64,000 bases of DNA from assembly GCF_014217625.1 (NCBI RefSeq), contig NZ_CP043641.1, positions 4,092,001-4,156,000 of the forward strand, in the 5' to 3' direction. Shown here piece by piece: positions 1 to 10,251 of this stretch. Below the pieces are notes generated by a model, which was not told the origin of the DNA, ran no database searches, and worked only from the letters and a program-made list of their open reading frames with translations. Numbering within the stretch: the first letter of the stretch is position 1; each line of letters starts with the position of its first letter. A program made the position numbers and the translations under genes. This DNA comes from Leifsonia shinshuensis (GTDB lineage Bacteria; Actinomycetota; Actinomycetes; Actinomycetales; Microbacteriaceae).

Positions 1-44
1 CCGGAGCGTCACGAGCGCGCCGGAAATCAGCGGATTGGATAACC

Positions 45-1208
45 GTGGATCTATTCGAGTACCAGGCCAGAGACCTGTTTGAGAAGTACGGCGTCCCGGT
101 CCTTCCGGGCATCGTCGCGGACACTCCGGAGGAGGTCCGCGCGGCCGCGGAGAAGCTGGGCGGCGTCACCGTCGTCAAGGCGCAGGTCAAGGTCGGAGGC
201 CGTGGCAAGGCGGGCGGCGTGAAGGTCGCCAAGACGCCGGAGGAGGCCGAAGAGGCCGCCAAGGCCATCCTGGGCCTGGACATCAAGGGCCACGTGGTCC
301 GCCGGGTGATGGTCGCCGGCGGCGCCCGCATCGCCCGCGAGTTCTACTTCTCGGTGCTCCTCGACCGGGCCAACCGCTCCTACCTGTCGCTGACCAGCGT
401 CGAGGGCGGCATGGAGATCGAGCAGCTCGCGGTCGAGAAGCCCGAAGCGCTCGCCCGCATCGAGGTCGACCCGCGCGGCGGCGTCGACACCGCCAAGGCC
501 ACCGAGATCGCCAAGGCCGCCGGCTTCCCCGACGAGCTGGTCGCGAAGGTCGCCGACGTGTTCGTCAAGCTGTACGACGTCTACACCGGCGAGGACGCGA
601 CGCTGGTCGAGGTCAACCCGCTGGTCCTCACCGAGGAGGGCGACATCATCGCCCTCGACGGCAAGGTCACCCTCGACGAGAACGCCGACTTCCGTCACCC
701 CGAGCACGAGGCGCTCGAGGATGCGGAGGCCGCCGACCCGCTGGAGGCCAAGGCCAAGAAGGCCGGGCTCAACTACGTCAAGCTCGACGGCCAGGTCGGC
801 ATCATCGGCAACGGCGCGGGACTGGTCATGTCCACGCTCGACGTCGTCGCCTACGCGGGCGAGAAGCACAAGGGCGTCAAGCCGGCGAACTTCCTCGACA
901 TCGGCGGCGGCGCGTCCGCCGAGGTCATGGCGGCCGGGCTCGACGTCATCCTCAACGACCCGCAGGTCGAGAGCGTGTTCGTCAACGTCTTCGGCGGCAT
1001 CACCGCCTGCGACGCGGTCGCGAACGGCATCGTGAAGGCGCTGCAGATCCTCGGCGACGAGGCCAACAAGCCCCTGGTCGTGCGCCTGGACGGCAACAAG
1101 GTCGACGAGGGCCGCCGCATCCTCACCGAGGCGAACCACCCGCTGGTCACCCTCGCACTCACCATGGACGAAGGCGCCGACAAGGCCGCCGAGCTGGCCG
1201 CGAAGTAA
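45..1208 (+). CDS. sucC: Succinyl-CoA synthetase, beta subunit
   Basis: Beta subunit of ADP/GDP-forming succinate-CoA ligase, which interconverts succinyl-CoA and succinate with substrate-level phosphorylation in the TCA cycle. The 387-residue length is normal for the family. It opens with the typical [18 protein letters not shown], followed by an ATP-grasp nucleotide-binding region ([11 protein letters not shown], about residues 52-62) and a C-terminal ligase domain with [12 protein letters not shown] and DIGGGA. The start is GTG with only a weak upstream ribosome site; bases 1-44 hold nothing else recognisable. sucD follows after 18 nt, so the two are surely cotranscribed and form the alpha-beta enzyme. 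Confidence 0.97.
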   Translation: MDLFEYQARDLFEKYGVPVLPGIVADTPEEVRAAAEKLGGVTVVKAQVKVGGRGKAGGVKVAKTPEEAEEAAKAILGLDIKGHVVRRVMVAGGARIAREFYFSVLLDRANRSYLSLTSVEGGMEIEQLAVEKPEALARIEVDPRGGVDTAKATEIAKAAGFPDELVAKVADVFVKLYDVYTGEDATLVEVNPLVLTEEGDIIALDGKVTLDENADFRHPEHEALEDAEAADPLEAKAKKAGLNYVKLDGQVGIIGNGAGLVMSTLDVVAYAGEKHKGVKPANFLDIGGGASAEVMAAGLDVILNDPQVESVFVNVFGGITACDAVANGIVKALQILGDEANKPLVVRLDGNKVDEGRRILTEANHPLVTLALTMDEGADKAAELAAK

Positions 1209-2114
<906 letters not shown>

Positions 2115-2133
2115 GAGCACCGCTCGAACCGCC

Positions 2134-2172
2134 GATCGGGGCCGGACTCCTCCACGGAGTCCGGCCCCGATC
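2134..2172 (+). terminator. Rho-independent-type terminator after sucD
   Basis: A perfect 17-bp inverted repeat (arms 2134-2150 and 2156-2172, loop of 5 nt) begins 19 nt after the sucD stop. A short T-containing tract (CGTTTCT) follows instead of a full U run, as is common in high-GC genomes. Confidence 0.85.
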
Positions 2173-2257
2173 CGTTTCTCCACAGCCTGGATCGAGGCCT
2201 GCCCGCGGCCGGTACAGCGGCGCTACAGTGAGCGCAACCGTCCGGGAGGGGGATGCG

Positions 2258-3643
2258 ATGCCACGTCTGACGAACGCCGAGCTGGCACGCCGGGTCGCAG
2301 CGCTCGAGGCCGAGAACGCCGCGCTCCGCGACAGGCTCGACGAGAACGCGACCGAGCCGCTGCCCGACCTCGCGCCCGTCTCCGAGCCGAAGCACACGCG
2401 CGGCTGGGTCTGGACGCTGTTCGCCGTGGTCCTCATCGTGATCGGCGCGATCCTGGCGCCCGTCGCGGTGGTGGCGTCGTGGGCGAAGGTGCAGCTCACC
2501 GACACCGACGCGTTCGTCGCCACCTACGCACCGCTCGCCAAGGACCCGGGCGTGCAGGCGTACGTGACGGACGAGACGGTCAAGGTCATCCAGGAGCACG
2601 TCGACATCCCGGGGCTCACCTCGCAGGTCATCGACGGTATCACCGGGCTCGGCACCGGCCCGGTGGCGACGAAAGCGCTCGACGCGCTGAAGGCGCCGCT
2701 GGCGCAGGGCATCGTGTCCCTCATCCAGACCACCGTCGGCCGGTTCGTCGCCTCGGACGCGTTCGCCCAGGTGTGGCAGGACGCCCTGCGCGCCAGCCAT
2801 ACCCAGCTCGTCGCGACGATGCAGGGCGACCCGAAGGCCGCGGTCGCGATCGGGAAGGACGGCTCGGTCGGCATCCAGCTCGGGCCGATCATCGACCGGG
2901 TGAAGCAGCTGCTGGTGGACCAGGGCATCACGTTCGCGTCGCGCATCCCGACGATCGACAAGACCATCACCGTCGCGCAGAACTCGTCCATCCCCACGAT
3001 CCAGGTCTTCTACAACCTCGCGGTGGTGGCAGGGGCGTGGCTGCCCTGGGTCTCGATCGGCCTGCTCGCGCTCGGCGTGATCGTGGCGCGCCGCCGGGCC
3101 CTCGCCCTGATCGGCGCGGCGTCGGCCCTCGGCATCGCGATGATCGTCGTGATCTCCGCGATCGCGATCGGCAAGATCGTGTTCATCGCCTCGGCCTCGC
3201 CTGCGCTCGTGCCCGCGGGGGTCGCGTCGACGCTCTACGTGACGGTCTCCACCGCCATGAAGGACACCGGGGTCGCGGTACTCGTGCTCGCGATCGTGGT
3301 CGCGCTGGTCGCCTGGTACTCCGGGCCGTTCGGCGTGCCGCGCAAGCTGCGCGGCTTCTTCGGCTCCGGCGTGACCTGGGTGCGGGAGTCCGCCGAGCGG
3401 CACGGGATCACGACCGGCCGGGTGGGGGAGTGGATCTACGCCCAGCGGGTGCTGCTGCGGGCGGCGGTCGCGGTCATCGCGGCGGCGGTCGTCCTGTTCG
3501 TGAGGCCGCTCACGCCGTCGCTCATCATCTGGACGCTGGTGATCGCGGCGGTCGTGATCGCCATCCTCGAACTCGTGCAGCGACCGGTCATCACCATCCC
3601 GGAGAACGCCGACGACGACACCCCGGTGATGACCGTCTCCTGA
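2258..3643 (+). CDS. Uncharacterised multi-pass membrane protein with N-terminal leucine-zipper-like segment
   Basis: I do not recognise a named family. The ATG at 2258 was chosen over an in-frame GTG at 2228 because GGGAGGGGG precedes it at good spacing and a TACAGT -10-like hexamer (2224-2229) overlaps the GTG. The 461-residue protein starts with a short coiled coil (ELARRVAALEAENAALRDRL). A membrane helix follows at about residues 45-70, then a roughly 170-residue outer segment. The C-terminal half is rich in helices: about four more, starting near residues 255, 282, 335 and 405. It sits between sucD and the DUF6350 gene, where related actinobacteria also carry a membrane protein. Function is unknown. 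Confidence 0.8.
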   Translation: MPRLTNAELARRVAALEAENAALRDRLDENATEPLPDLAPVSEPKHTRGWVWTLFAVVLIVIGAILAPVAVVASWAKVQLTDTDAFVATYAPLAKDPGVQAYVTDETVKVIQEHVDIPGLTSQVIDGITGLGTGPVATKALDALKAPLAQGIVSLIQTTVGRFVASDAFAQVWQDALRASHTQLVATMQGDPKAAVAIGKDGSVGIQLGPIIDRVKQLLVDQGITFASRIPTIDKTITVAQNSSIPTIQVFYNLAVVAGAWLPWVSIGLLALGVIVARRRALALIGAASALGIAMIVVISAIAIGKIVFIASASPALVPAGVASTLYVTVSTAMKDTGVAVLVLAIVVALVAWYSGPFGVPRKLRGFFGSGVTWVRESAERHGITTGRVGEWIYAQRVLLRAAVAVIAAAVVLFVRPLTPSLIIWTLVIAAVVIAILELVQRPVITIPENADDDTPVMTVS

Positions 3644-3698
3644 GCGCCGAAGTGTCTGCCGGGCGGGCGGCCGCGCGGCGGGTAGGCTCCATCCGGAA

Positions 3699-4976
3699 AT
3701 GAATCGCACAACCGTCGCCCTGCTCGCCGCGCTCGAGGCGGTCATCGTCGCCGCGATCGGCCTCGCGATCTGCCTCGTCCCGCTCACCGTGCTGTGGGCG
3801 GCCCAGTACCATCTGGCCGGCGACTTCGCGATCGTCTGGCGTGCGACGGCCGACATCTGGCTGATCGGGCATGGTGTCAACCTCACGGTGTCCCTCGACC
3901 CGCAGCTCGTCGGGTCGCTCGGCCTCCCCGCCGCAGCCGCGCCGTTCCAGGTGACGATCGCCCTGCTGGGCTTCGCCGCCCTCACCGCCGGCCTGGGGGT
4001 GCGGACCGGGTCGCGGGCGGCCGAGACGCCGTACCGTGCGACCGGCGCCGTCTTCGCCCTCGGCGTGTTCTTCCTGATCTCGGTCCTGGTGACCGCGACG
4101 GCCGGAAGCGCGATCGTCGAGCCGTCGCTCTGGCAGGGCTTCGTGCTGCCGACCTTCGTCTACGCGCTCGGGATCGGGATCGGCTTCGTGTTCGCCGCGC
4201 TCCGCGGCGGACGGGAGCAGTCCGCCGAGCGCGGCGTCGACCGGACGTCCGACGGCGGCCCGTCGTCCTCCGGCAGGGGAGCGGCGCCCGCTCCCGTCGC
4301 CATGGCCGTCCGCTCGCGGGTCGCCGCGGTCCCGGCCCCGGTCCGCACGGCCGTCCTCGGCGCCCTCCGTGCGGGCAGCGCAGCCACCGCGATCGTCATC
4401 GGGCTGTCCGCTCTCATCCTGACGCTCCTCATCTTCGGCAACTACGGCGCGATCATCGGCCTGTACGAGCAGCTCCAGACCGGGGTCGCCGGTGGGATCG
4501 CCTTGACCGTGGCCCAGCTCGCCTTCCTGCCCAACCTCGTCATCTGGCTGATGTCGTGGCTGGTCGGCCCCGGGTTCGCGATCGGCACCGGCTCCACGGT
4601 CAGCCCGATCGGGACCGCGCTCGGCCCGCTCCCCGGCGTCCCGCTCTTCGGCGTCATCCCCAGCCATGGCTACGCGTTCGGGCTGGCGGGCGTGATCGTG
4701 CCGCTGCTCGCCGGGTTCCTCGCCGCCGCCCTGCTCCGCGGTACGAGGAGGACGCAGACCGATGGAGCGCTGGCGCTCGTCCTCACCGCGCTCGGCATCG
4801 GCGTCGTCGCGGGCATCGAGCTCGGCCTCCTGGCCTGGTGGTCGTCCGGCGCCCTCGGCCCCGGCCGGCTGCACGACGTCGGGCCGAACCCATGGCTCGT
4901 CGGCGCGCTCGCGGCGGCGGAGGTCGCGGTCGCCGCCGTCATCGGGCTCGTGGTCGGAGGCCGCGCCCGGCGCTGA
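3699..4976 (+). CDS. DUF6350 family membrane protein (PerM-like)
   Basis: A 425-residue, highly hydrophobic protein with about nine predicted membrane helices and a Pro/Ala/Arg-rich loop near residues 165-205. Its sequence style (MNRTTVALLAALEAVIVAAI near the start, a C-terminal PWLVGALAAAEVAVAAVIG stretch) and its place directly upstream of purN match the DUF6350 family. The mycobacterial member PerM (Rv0955) supports cell division under magnesium stress and also lies beside purN-purH. The functional link here is inferred from family and position only. A TAGGCT element at 3683-3688 ends 10 nt before the ATG, so the 5' leader would be very short. Confidence 0.75.
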   Translation: MNRTTVALLAALEAVIVAAIGLAICLVPLTVLWAAQYHLAGDFAIVWRATADIWLIGHGVNLTVSLDPQLVGSLGLPAAAAPFQVTIALLGFAALTAGLGVRTGSRAAETPYRATGAVFALGVFFLISVLVTATAGSAIVEPSLWQGFVLPTFVYALGIGIGFVFAALRGGREQSAERGVDRTSDGGPSSSGRGAAPAPVAMAVRSRVAAVPAPVRTAVLGALRAGSAATAIVIGLSALILTLLIFGNYGAIIGLYEQLQTGVAGGIALTVAQLAFLPNLVIWLMSWLVGPGFAIGTGSTVSPIGTALGPLPGVPLFGVIPSHGYAFGLAGVIVPLLAGFLAAALLRGTRRTQTDGALALVLTALGIGVVAGIELGLLAWWSSGALGPGRLHDVGPNPWLVGALAAAEVAVAAVIGLVVGGRARR

Positions 4977-5023
4977 CCCCGGCCGCTCCCGTCACCTGGT
5001 CCGACCGCGGCGCGCCGCATGGG

Positions 5024-5029
5024 TAGGCT
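5024..5029 (+). promoter_or_regulatory. -10 element for leaderless purN
   Basis: TAGGCT lies 6 nt before the purN GTG, which places the expected transcription start on the first base of the start codon. No convincing -35 hexamer is visible. Confidence 0.6.
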
Positions 5030-5035
5030 TGTCGC

Positions 5036-5629
5036 GTGCTCTCGATCGTCGTGCTGATCTCCGGTGGTGGCTCCAATCTGCGTGCGCTGCTGGAGGCCGC
5101 CTCCGACGCCGAGTTCCCCGCCCGCGTCGTCGCGGTGGGAGCCGACCGCGAGGCCGACGGGCTGGACCATGCCGAGGAGTTCGGCATCCCGTCGTTCACG
5201 GTCCCGTTCACCTCCTACGACAGCCGGGAGGAGTGGGGCGACGCCCTGCTGGAGCAGATCCGGCTGTGGGAGCCGGACCTCGTCATCCTGTCGGGCTTCA
5301 TGCGACTGGTCCCGCCCCGCGTGGTCGACGCACTCTCGCCGCACCTGATCAACACGCACCCCGCCTACCTGCCCGAGTTCCCGGGCGCCCACGGCGTCCG
5401 TGACGCGCTCGCCGCCGGCGTCACGCAGACCGGCGCCAGCCTGATCGTGGTCGACAACGGCGTGGACGCCGGCCCCGTGATCAGCCAGGAGCGCGTCCCG
5501 ATCGTGCCGGGCGACACCGAGGCCAGCCTGCACGAACGCATCAAACCCGTGGAGCGGCGGCTGCTCATCGACGCCGTCCTCGACATCGCCAACGGACACA
5601 TCGACCTCAAGGAGCTCTCCCGAGTATGA
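5036..5629 (+). CDS. purN: Phosphoribosylglycinamide formyltransferase
   Basis: Transfers a formyl group from 10-formyltetrahydrofolate to GAR, the third step of purine synthesis. The 197-residue protein has the phosphate-binding [13 protein letters not shown] loop (residues 9-21). The catalytic triad Asn106, His108 and Asp144 falls at the same numbers as in the E. coli enzyme ([13 protein letters not shown] and GVDAGPV). The GTG start has no ribosome site, but a TAGGCT -10 element ends 6 nt upstream, so translation is probably from a leaderless mRNA. Its stop overlaps the purH ATG (ATGA). Confidence 0.96.
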   Translation: MLSIVVLISGGGSNLRALLEAASDAEFPARVVAVGADREADGLDHAEEFGIPSFTVPFTSYDSREEWGDALLEQIRLWEPDLVILSGFMRLVPPRVVDALSPHLINTHPAYLPEFPGAHGVRDALAAGVTQTGASLIVVDNGVDAGPVISQERVPIVPGDTEASLHERIKPVERRLLIDAVLDIANGHIDLKELSRV

Positions 5630-7206
5630 GCGGACCCCGCCACGACGCCAGCCTCTACCGCGAACGGGACGTCGTCCCGATCCGTCGCGCACTGATCTCG
5701 GTCAGCGACAAGACGGGCCTCCTCGAACTCGCCGCGACGCTGGCGGAGGCCGGGGTCGAGATCGTGTCGACCGGCTCCACCGCGCAGACCATCCGCGACG
5801 CGGGCCACGCCGTGACCGACGTCGCGAGCGTCACCGGCTTCCCGGAGTCGCTGGACGGCCGGGTCAAGACGCTGCATCCAGCGATCCACTCCGGCCTGCT
5901 CGCCGACCTGCGCCTCGCCTCGCACGAGGACCAGCTCAAGGACCTGGGCATCGAGCCGTTCGAGCTCGTCGTCGTCAACCTGTACCCGTTCGTGGAGACC
6001 GTGGCCTCCGGCGCGGTCGGCAACGACGTGGTCGAGCAGATCGACATCGGCGGCCCGGCCATGGTGCGCGCGTCGGCGAAGAACCACGCGAACGTCGCCA
6101 TCGTCGTCTCGCCGGACGACTACGCGGAGGTCACGGCCGCGGTCGCCGCCGGCGGCACGAGCTTCGACCAGCGCCGGGCGCTCGCCGCCAAGGCGTTCGC
6201 GCACACGGCCTCCTACGACGGCGCCGTCGCGGCGTGGTTCGCGGGGGAGGCCCCCTCGACCGACGACTTCGCCGAGCGCTTCGAAGTGCGCGCCGAGCTG
6301 AAGCAGACCCTCCGCTACGGCGAGAACTCGCACCAGGCCGCGGCGCTCTACGCCGACCCGGCCGGCCGCGGGATCGCCCAGGCGACGCAGCTCGGCGGCA
6401 AGGAGATGTCGTACAACAACTACGTGGACGCCGACGCAGCCCTGCGCAGCGCGTACGACTTCACCGAGCCGGCCGTGGCGATCATCAAGCACGCCAACCC
6501 GTGCGGCATCGCGGTCTCCGACGACATCGCCGACGCCCACCGCAAGGCGCACGAGTGCGACCCGGTCTCCGCCTACGGCGGCGTGATCGCGGCAAACCGC
6601 ACGGTGACGCTCGCGATGGCCGAGACGGTGAAGGGCATCTTCACCGAGGTGCTCATCGCCCCGGACTTCGAGCCGGAGGCGCTGGAGCTGCTGCAGACGA
6701 AGAAGAACCTCCGCATCCTCCGCCTGCCTGAGGGCTACGCCCGGTCGACGACCGAGTTCCGGCAGCTCTCCGGCGGTGTGCTGGTGCAGGACGCGGACCG
6801 CTTCGACTCCTTCGACTCGAGCGGCTGGACGCTCGTCTCCGGCGAGGAGGCCGACGCCGCGACGCGCGCCGACCTCGAGTTCGCCTGGAAGGCGTGCCGC
6901 GCGGTCAAGTCGAACGCGATCCTGCTCGCCAAGGACGGCGCCTCCGTCGGCGTCGGCATGGGCCAGGTCAACCGGGTGGACTCCTGCAACCTCGCCGTCA
7001 GCCGCGCGGGCGACCGCGCCGCGGGCTCGGTGGCGGCCTCCGACGCGTTCTTCCCGTTCGCCGACGGCCCCGAGATCCTGATCGCCGCCGGCGTGTCCGC
7101 GATCGTGCAGCCGGGCGGTTCGATTCGCGACGAGGACGTCATCGCCGCCGCGAAGGCGGCCGGGGTGACGATGTACTTCACCGGGGAGCGCCACTTCTTC
7201 CACTGA
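5626..7206 (+). CDS. purH: Bifunctional AICAR formyltransferase / IMP cyclohydrolase
   Basis: Catalyses the last two steps of IMP synthesis. The 526-residue protein has an N-terminal MGS-like cyclohydrolase domain ([15 protein letters not shown] near residue 17, then [15 protein letters not shown]). The C-terminal transformylase domain carries the catalytic Lys-His pair in [10 protein letters not shown] and the family signature [15 protein letters not shown]. It is translationally coupled to purN through an ATGA overlap; both use folate one-carbon units, as do glyA, folD and purU elsewhere in the window. Confidence 0.97.
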   Translation: MSGPRHDASLYRERDVVPIRRALISVSDKTGLLELAATLAEAGVEIVSTGSTAQTIRDAGHAVTDVASVTGFPESLDGRVKTLHPAIHSGLLADLRLASHEDQLKDLGIEPFELVVVNLYPFVETVASGAVGNDVVEQIDIGGPAMVRASAKNHANVAIVVSPDDYAEVTAAVAAGGTSFDQRRALAAKAFAHTASYDGAVAAWFAGEAPSTDDFAERFEVRAELKQTLRYGENSHQAAALYADPAGRGIAQATQLGGKEMSYNNYVDADAALRSAYDFTEPAVAIIKHANPCGIAVSDDIADAHRKAHECDPVSAYGGVIAANRTVTLAMAETVKGIFTEVLIAPDFEPEALELLQTKKNLRILRLPEGYARSTTEFRQLSGGVLVQDADRFDSFDSSGWTLVSGEEADAATRADLEFAWKACRAVKSNAILLAKDGASVGVGMGQVNRVDSCNLAVSRAGDRAAGSVAASDAFFPFADGPEILIAAGVSAIVQPGGSIRDEDVIAAAKAAGVTMYFTGERHFFH

Positions 7207-7303
7207 TGCGCCTGCCGGATTGCATCACCTCGCGGGGTCGCGGAGAATAGACGACGGTCCACAAGACCCTCAGCATTCACCGCGATCCCACGAGGAGACA
7301 CCG

Positions 7304-8359
7304 ATGTCCGTCCTGCCCACCGACCTTCCGCACGAAACACTGCATGTGGTGAAGGGGAGGCGGAGCGGCCTCACCATCAGCATCGCGGTGCACTCCACCG
7401 TCCTCGGCCCCGCCCTCGGCGGCTGCCGCGTGTGGAACTACGACTCCTGGCAGGAGGCCGTCGCCGACTCCCTGCGCCTGGCCGAGGGGATGACGTTCAA
7501 GAACGCCGCAGCCGGCCTCAACCGCGGCGGCGGCAAGGCCGTCGTCTACCTGCCGCGCGGGCACCAGCTCAGCCCGACCGAGCGCTACGAGGTCATGCTC
7601 GACCTCGGCGACGCCGTCGAGAGCCTGGGCGGCAGCTACATGACCGCGGAGGACGTCGGCACGAGCGCCGAGGACATGTCCGTCGTCGCCACCCGCACCG
7701 CCAGCGTGTGCGGCCTCCCGCCCGCGGAGGGCGGCGTCGGAGAGCCGAGCGACGCGACCGCCGCCGGTGTCTACGCCGGCCTGCTCGCGACCCTGGAGCG
7801 CGCCACCGGCAGCCGCGACGTCGCCGGCCGCCGGGTCACCGTGCTCGGCCTCGGCCACGTCGGCTCGATCATCGCCATGCGCCTTGCCAGCGAGGGCGCT
7901 GTCCTCACCGTGACCGACGTCAACCCGGCCAAGCGCGCGCTCGCGGACGCCCTCGGCGCCGCCTGGGTGGAGCCGGACGAGGCGCACCGCGTGGAGGGCG
8001 ACCTGTTCGTCCCCGCGGGCGTCGGCGGGGTCCTGACCGACACCGTGATCGACGAGCTGCGCGTCAAGGCGGTCGTCGGCCCGGCCAACAACCAGCTCGC
8101 CGAGCGCTCCGGCGCTGAGCGGCTCGCCGCCCGCGGCATCCTGTGGGCACCGGACTTCGTCGTCAACGCCGGCGGCGTCATCTTCCTCGCCATGATGAAC
8201 GAGGCGGACGCCTCGGCGGAGGACACCCGCGAGCGCGTCGAGGCGATCGGCGACATCGTGGCGCGCGTCTTCGATGTGGCCGCAGAGCGCGGGATCACCA
8301 CGCTGGAGGCCGCCGACGAGATCGCGCTGGCGCGCCTGCGGGAGCCCGCGCACGCCTGA
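7304..8359 (+). CDS. Glu/Leu/Phe/Val dehydrogenase family protein (leucine or valine dehydrogenase type)
   Basis: An NAD-dependent amino-acid dehydrogenase that reversibly deaminates an amino acid to its 2-oxo acid. The 351-residue length fits the short leucine/valine/phenylalanine dehydrogenase group rather than glutamate dehydrogenase. Substrate-binding and catalytic lysines are seen in EGMTFKNAAAGLNRGGGK (Lys66 and Lys78). A Rossmann loop GLGHVG follows near residue 180. ATG 7304 was chosen because GAGGAGACACC precedes it. The exact substrate cannot be told from sequence alone. A strong terminator follows. Confidence 0.9.
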   Translation: MSVLPTDLPHETLHVVKGRRSGLTISIAVHSTVLGPALGGCRVWNYDSWQEAVADSLRLAEGMTFKNAAAGLNRGGGKAVVYLPRGHQLSPTERYEVMLDLGDAVESLGGSYMTAEDVGTSAEDMSVVATRTASVCGLPPAEGGVGEPSDATAAGVYAGLLATLERATGSRDVAGRRVTVLGLGHVGSIIAMRLASEGAVLTVTDVNPAKRALADALGAAWVEPDEAHRVEGDLFVPAGVGGVLTDTVIDELRVKAVVGPANNQLAERSGAERLAARGILWAPDFVVNAGGVIFLAMMNEADASAEDTRERVEAIGDIVARVFDVAAERGITTLEAADEIALARLREPAHA

Positions 8360-8367
8360 GCCCATTC

Positions 8368-8406
8368 GTATCCCGCTGCCGGCCGCCGTGGCCGGCAGCG
8401 GGATAC
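8368..8406 (+). terminator. Hairpin terminator after the dehydrogenase gene
   Basis: A perfect 17-bp inverted repeat (8368-8384 and 8390-8406) with a 5-nt loop starts 8 nt after the stop codon. No U run follows. Confidence 0.85.
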
Positions 8407-8432
8407 CAGCATTCGCATAGGGACCGGTCGGA

Positions 8433-8438
8433 TAGGCT
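8433..8438 (+). promoter_or_regulatory. -10 element for near-leaderless dimethylargininase-fusion gene
   Basis: TAGGCT ends 7 nt before the ATG at 8446, so the transcript should start at or one base before the start codon. Confidence 0.55.
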
Positions 8439-8445
8439 TTTTCGC

Positions 8446-9648
8446 ATGACTTCCTCCTGGGCCCGCCGGCTCGTCGCCTCCCTCGTGTCCGCCGTCGCCG
8501 TGGCCGCCATCGGCCTGGTGGCCGCCACGCTCGTGCTGCTAGTCGCGAACCAGCTCAACTCGGCCGTGCTCGGGAGCATCACGCCGTACGTGGCCTGGAA
8601 CGCACTCGCGGCGTTCGTCCTCGCGGCGATCGCGGCCCTGCTGGGCGCGTACGACCGGCGCTGGATCGCGGTCGTCGCCGGCATCCTGGTCGGCCTCATC
8701 AGCGCGGCGATCGGCACGCTCGTCCTGTTCTCGACGCTGAACGTCACGCTCACCGGGCAGGCCTGGGGCCAGATCGCGAGCTCCTTCATCGGCATCAACC
8801 TGCCGTTCTGGCTCGCCGTCGCCATCGCGTTCCCGACCGCCGGCTTCGCCGTGTTCGGGGCCATCGAGTCGCAGGGCGGCGCCACCGCCCGCAAGATCGC
8901 CCTGGTGCGCATCCCGGCCGGCAACCTCAGCGAAGGCCTCATCACCCACATCGAGCGCGAGGCCGTCGACAGCGAGCTCGCCGACAAGCAGTGGGACGAT
9001 TACGTCGCGGCCCTCTCCGCCGCCGGCTGGCAGACCGTCGAGGTCGCCAGCGCCGACCAGCTCGCCGACTCCGTGTTCGTGGAGGACACGGCCGTGGTCT
9101 TCGGCGACACCGCCGTGATCAGCCGTCCCGGCGCCGACGAGCGCAAGCCGGAGGTCGCCGGCACCGAGGCCGCGCTGCGCGCGCAGGGCCTCCGCCTGGA
9201 GCGCATCGAGGAGCCGGGAACGCTCGACGGCGGCGACGTCCTCAAGGTCGGCGACACCGTCTACGTCGGCCGCGGCGGCCGCACGAACGCGGAGGGCATC
9301 CGCCAGCTGCGCGCGCTCGTCGCGCCGCTCGGCTACACGGTGGTCGCGGTGCCGGTCACCAAGGCCCTGCACCTCAAGACCGCCGTCACCGCCCTCCCGG
9401 ACGGCACCGTCATCGGCTACGAGCCGATCGTGGACGACCCGCGGATCTTCCAGCGCTTCCTCCCGGTCCCGGAGGCGCACGGCACCGCCGTCGTCGTGCT
9501 GGACGACGCGACCGTGCTGATGTCGTCGTCGGCGCCGGGCTCGGTCGCGCTGGTCGAGGACCTCGGCTACACGGTCATCCAGGTCGACATCTCGGAGTTC
9601 GAGAAGCTCGAGGGCTGCGTCACCTGCCTGTCGATCCGCATCCGCTGA
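8446..9648 (+). CDS. Membrane-anchored dimethylargininase-like (DDAH) protein
   Basis: A 400-residue two-part protein. Residues 1-142 hold four predicted membrane helices (about 9-36, 47-68, 72-98 and 113-140). Residues 150-400 form a guanidine-modifying fold like N-omega,N-omega-dimethylarginine dimethylaminohydrolase, which cleaves methylated arginines to citrulline. Family landmarks are VFVEDTAVVFGDTAVISRPG, GTLDGGDVL, His309 in ALHLKTAVTAL and the probable nucleophile Cys394 in GCVTCLS. Classical DDAH proteins of about 250-280 residues are soluble, so the helical front end is unusual. A shift in substrate (other arginine derivatives) is possible. It is a single-gene unit with its own promoter. 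Confidence 0.88.
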   Translation: MTSSWARRLVASLVSAVAVAAIGLVAATLVLLVANQLNSAVLGSITPYVAWNALAAFVLAAIAALLGAYDRRWIAVVAGILVGLISAAIGTLVLFSTLNVTLTGQAWGQIASSFIGINLPFWLAVAIAFPTAGFAVFGAIESQGGATARKIALVRIPAGNLSEGLITHIEREAVDSELADKQWDDYVAALSAAGWQTVEVASADQLADSVFVEDTAVVFGDTAVISRPGADERKPEVAGTEAALRAQGLRLERIEEPGTLDGGDVLKVGDTVYVGRGGRTNAEGIRQLRALVAPLGYTVVAVPVTKALHLKTAVTALPDGTVIGYEPIVDDPRIFQRFLPVPEAHGTAVVVLDDATVLMSSSAPGSVALVEDLGYTVIQVDISEFEKLEGCVTCLSIRIR

Positions 9649-9660
9649 CGCGGGCGGCGC

Positions 9661-10128
9661 TCAGTCGCCGGAGGCGTCGGTGGTGCAGGGGATGGACCCG
9701 GCCACCTGCGCCTCCACCCGCTCGCCGGACAGGCGCGGATCGGTGAAGCTGCCGCCCGTGGCGACGAAGCGGACGTTCGCGCCGTCGAGCACGAACGGTG
9801 CGGTGGAGATGAACATCCCGCCGTCGCCCGTGGAGATGCTGGTGCTGAACCGGCCGTTCTGACGGTCGGCCACGATCTGGGCGGGGATGCGGGAGGTCGG
9901 GTCGTTGCGCACGACGATGCGCCCGTCGGCACGCAGCACGCAGGTCGCGTGGTGCAGATCGACCGTCCGCGTCGAGGAACCGGTGACGCGCAGCTCGAAC
10001 GAGGTCGCGTTGGCCCGGACAGCGGCATTCCACGCCCCGCCGACGGCCCAGAACATGCCGCCGACGAGCGCCACGAAGACCCCGAACGCCAGGATGACGA
10101 TCCGGAACGAGGACGAGCGCCAGGCCAT
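9661..10128 (-). CDS. Hypothetical membrane-anchored protein
   Basis: No family recognised. The 155-residue product has one N-terminal helix (about residues 8-32) that could be an uncleaved anchor. A soluble beta-rich outer domain follows with two cysteines (in ATCVLRADG and SIPCTTD) that could pair. The ATG is supported by a TAGGCT -10 element 6 nt upstream. It converges on the DDAH-like gene, with only 12 nt between their ends. Confidence 0.75.
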   Translation of the reverse strand: MAWRSSSFRIVILAFGVFVALVGGMFWAVGGAWNAAVRANATSFELRVTGSSTRTVDLHHATCVLRADGRIVVRNDPTSRIPAQIVADRQNGRFSTSISTGDGGMFISTAPFVLDGANVRFVATGGSFTDPRLSGERVEAQVAGSIPCTTDASGD

Positions 10129-10134
10129 CCCAGC

Positions 10135-10140
10135 AGCCTA
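10135..10140 (-). promoter_or_regulatory. -10 element for the leaderless hypothetical gene
   Basis: On the minus strand TAGGCT ends 6 nt before the ATG at 10128. Confidence 0.55.
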
Positions 10141-10166
10141 TCCAGGCGTCCATCCGAAACTCGCTC

Positions 10167-10196
10167 TTGCGCTCGTCGCGATGCTGGGAATATTCT
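10167..10196 (+). promoter_or_regulatory. Candidate promoter of the ABC-exporter leader
   Basis: TTGCGC (10167-10172) and TATTCT (10191-10196) are separated by 18 nt. A start near 10203 would give a leader of about 320 nt before the first exporter gene, which is exceptional in this window. Confidence 0.45.
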
Positions 10197-10251
10197 GTAG
10201 GGCTGCCTTGTCGCAGCATTCGGAAGACGCATCGGGCTACGGGAGGACGCC

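Noticed and set aside
7204..7227. TGATGC/GCATCA hairpin after purH as a terminator
   Set aside because: Only six base pairs with a 12-nt loop; too weak to call.
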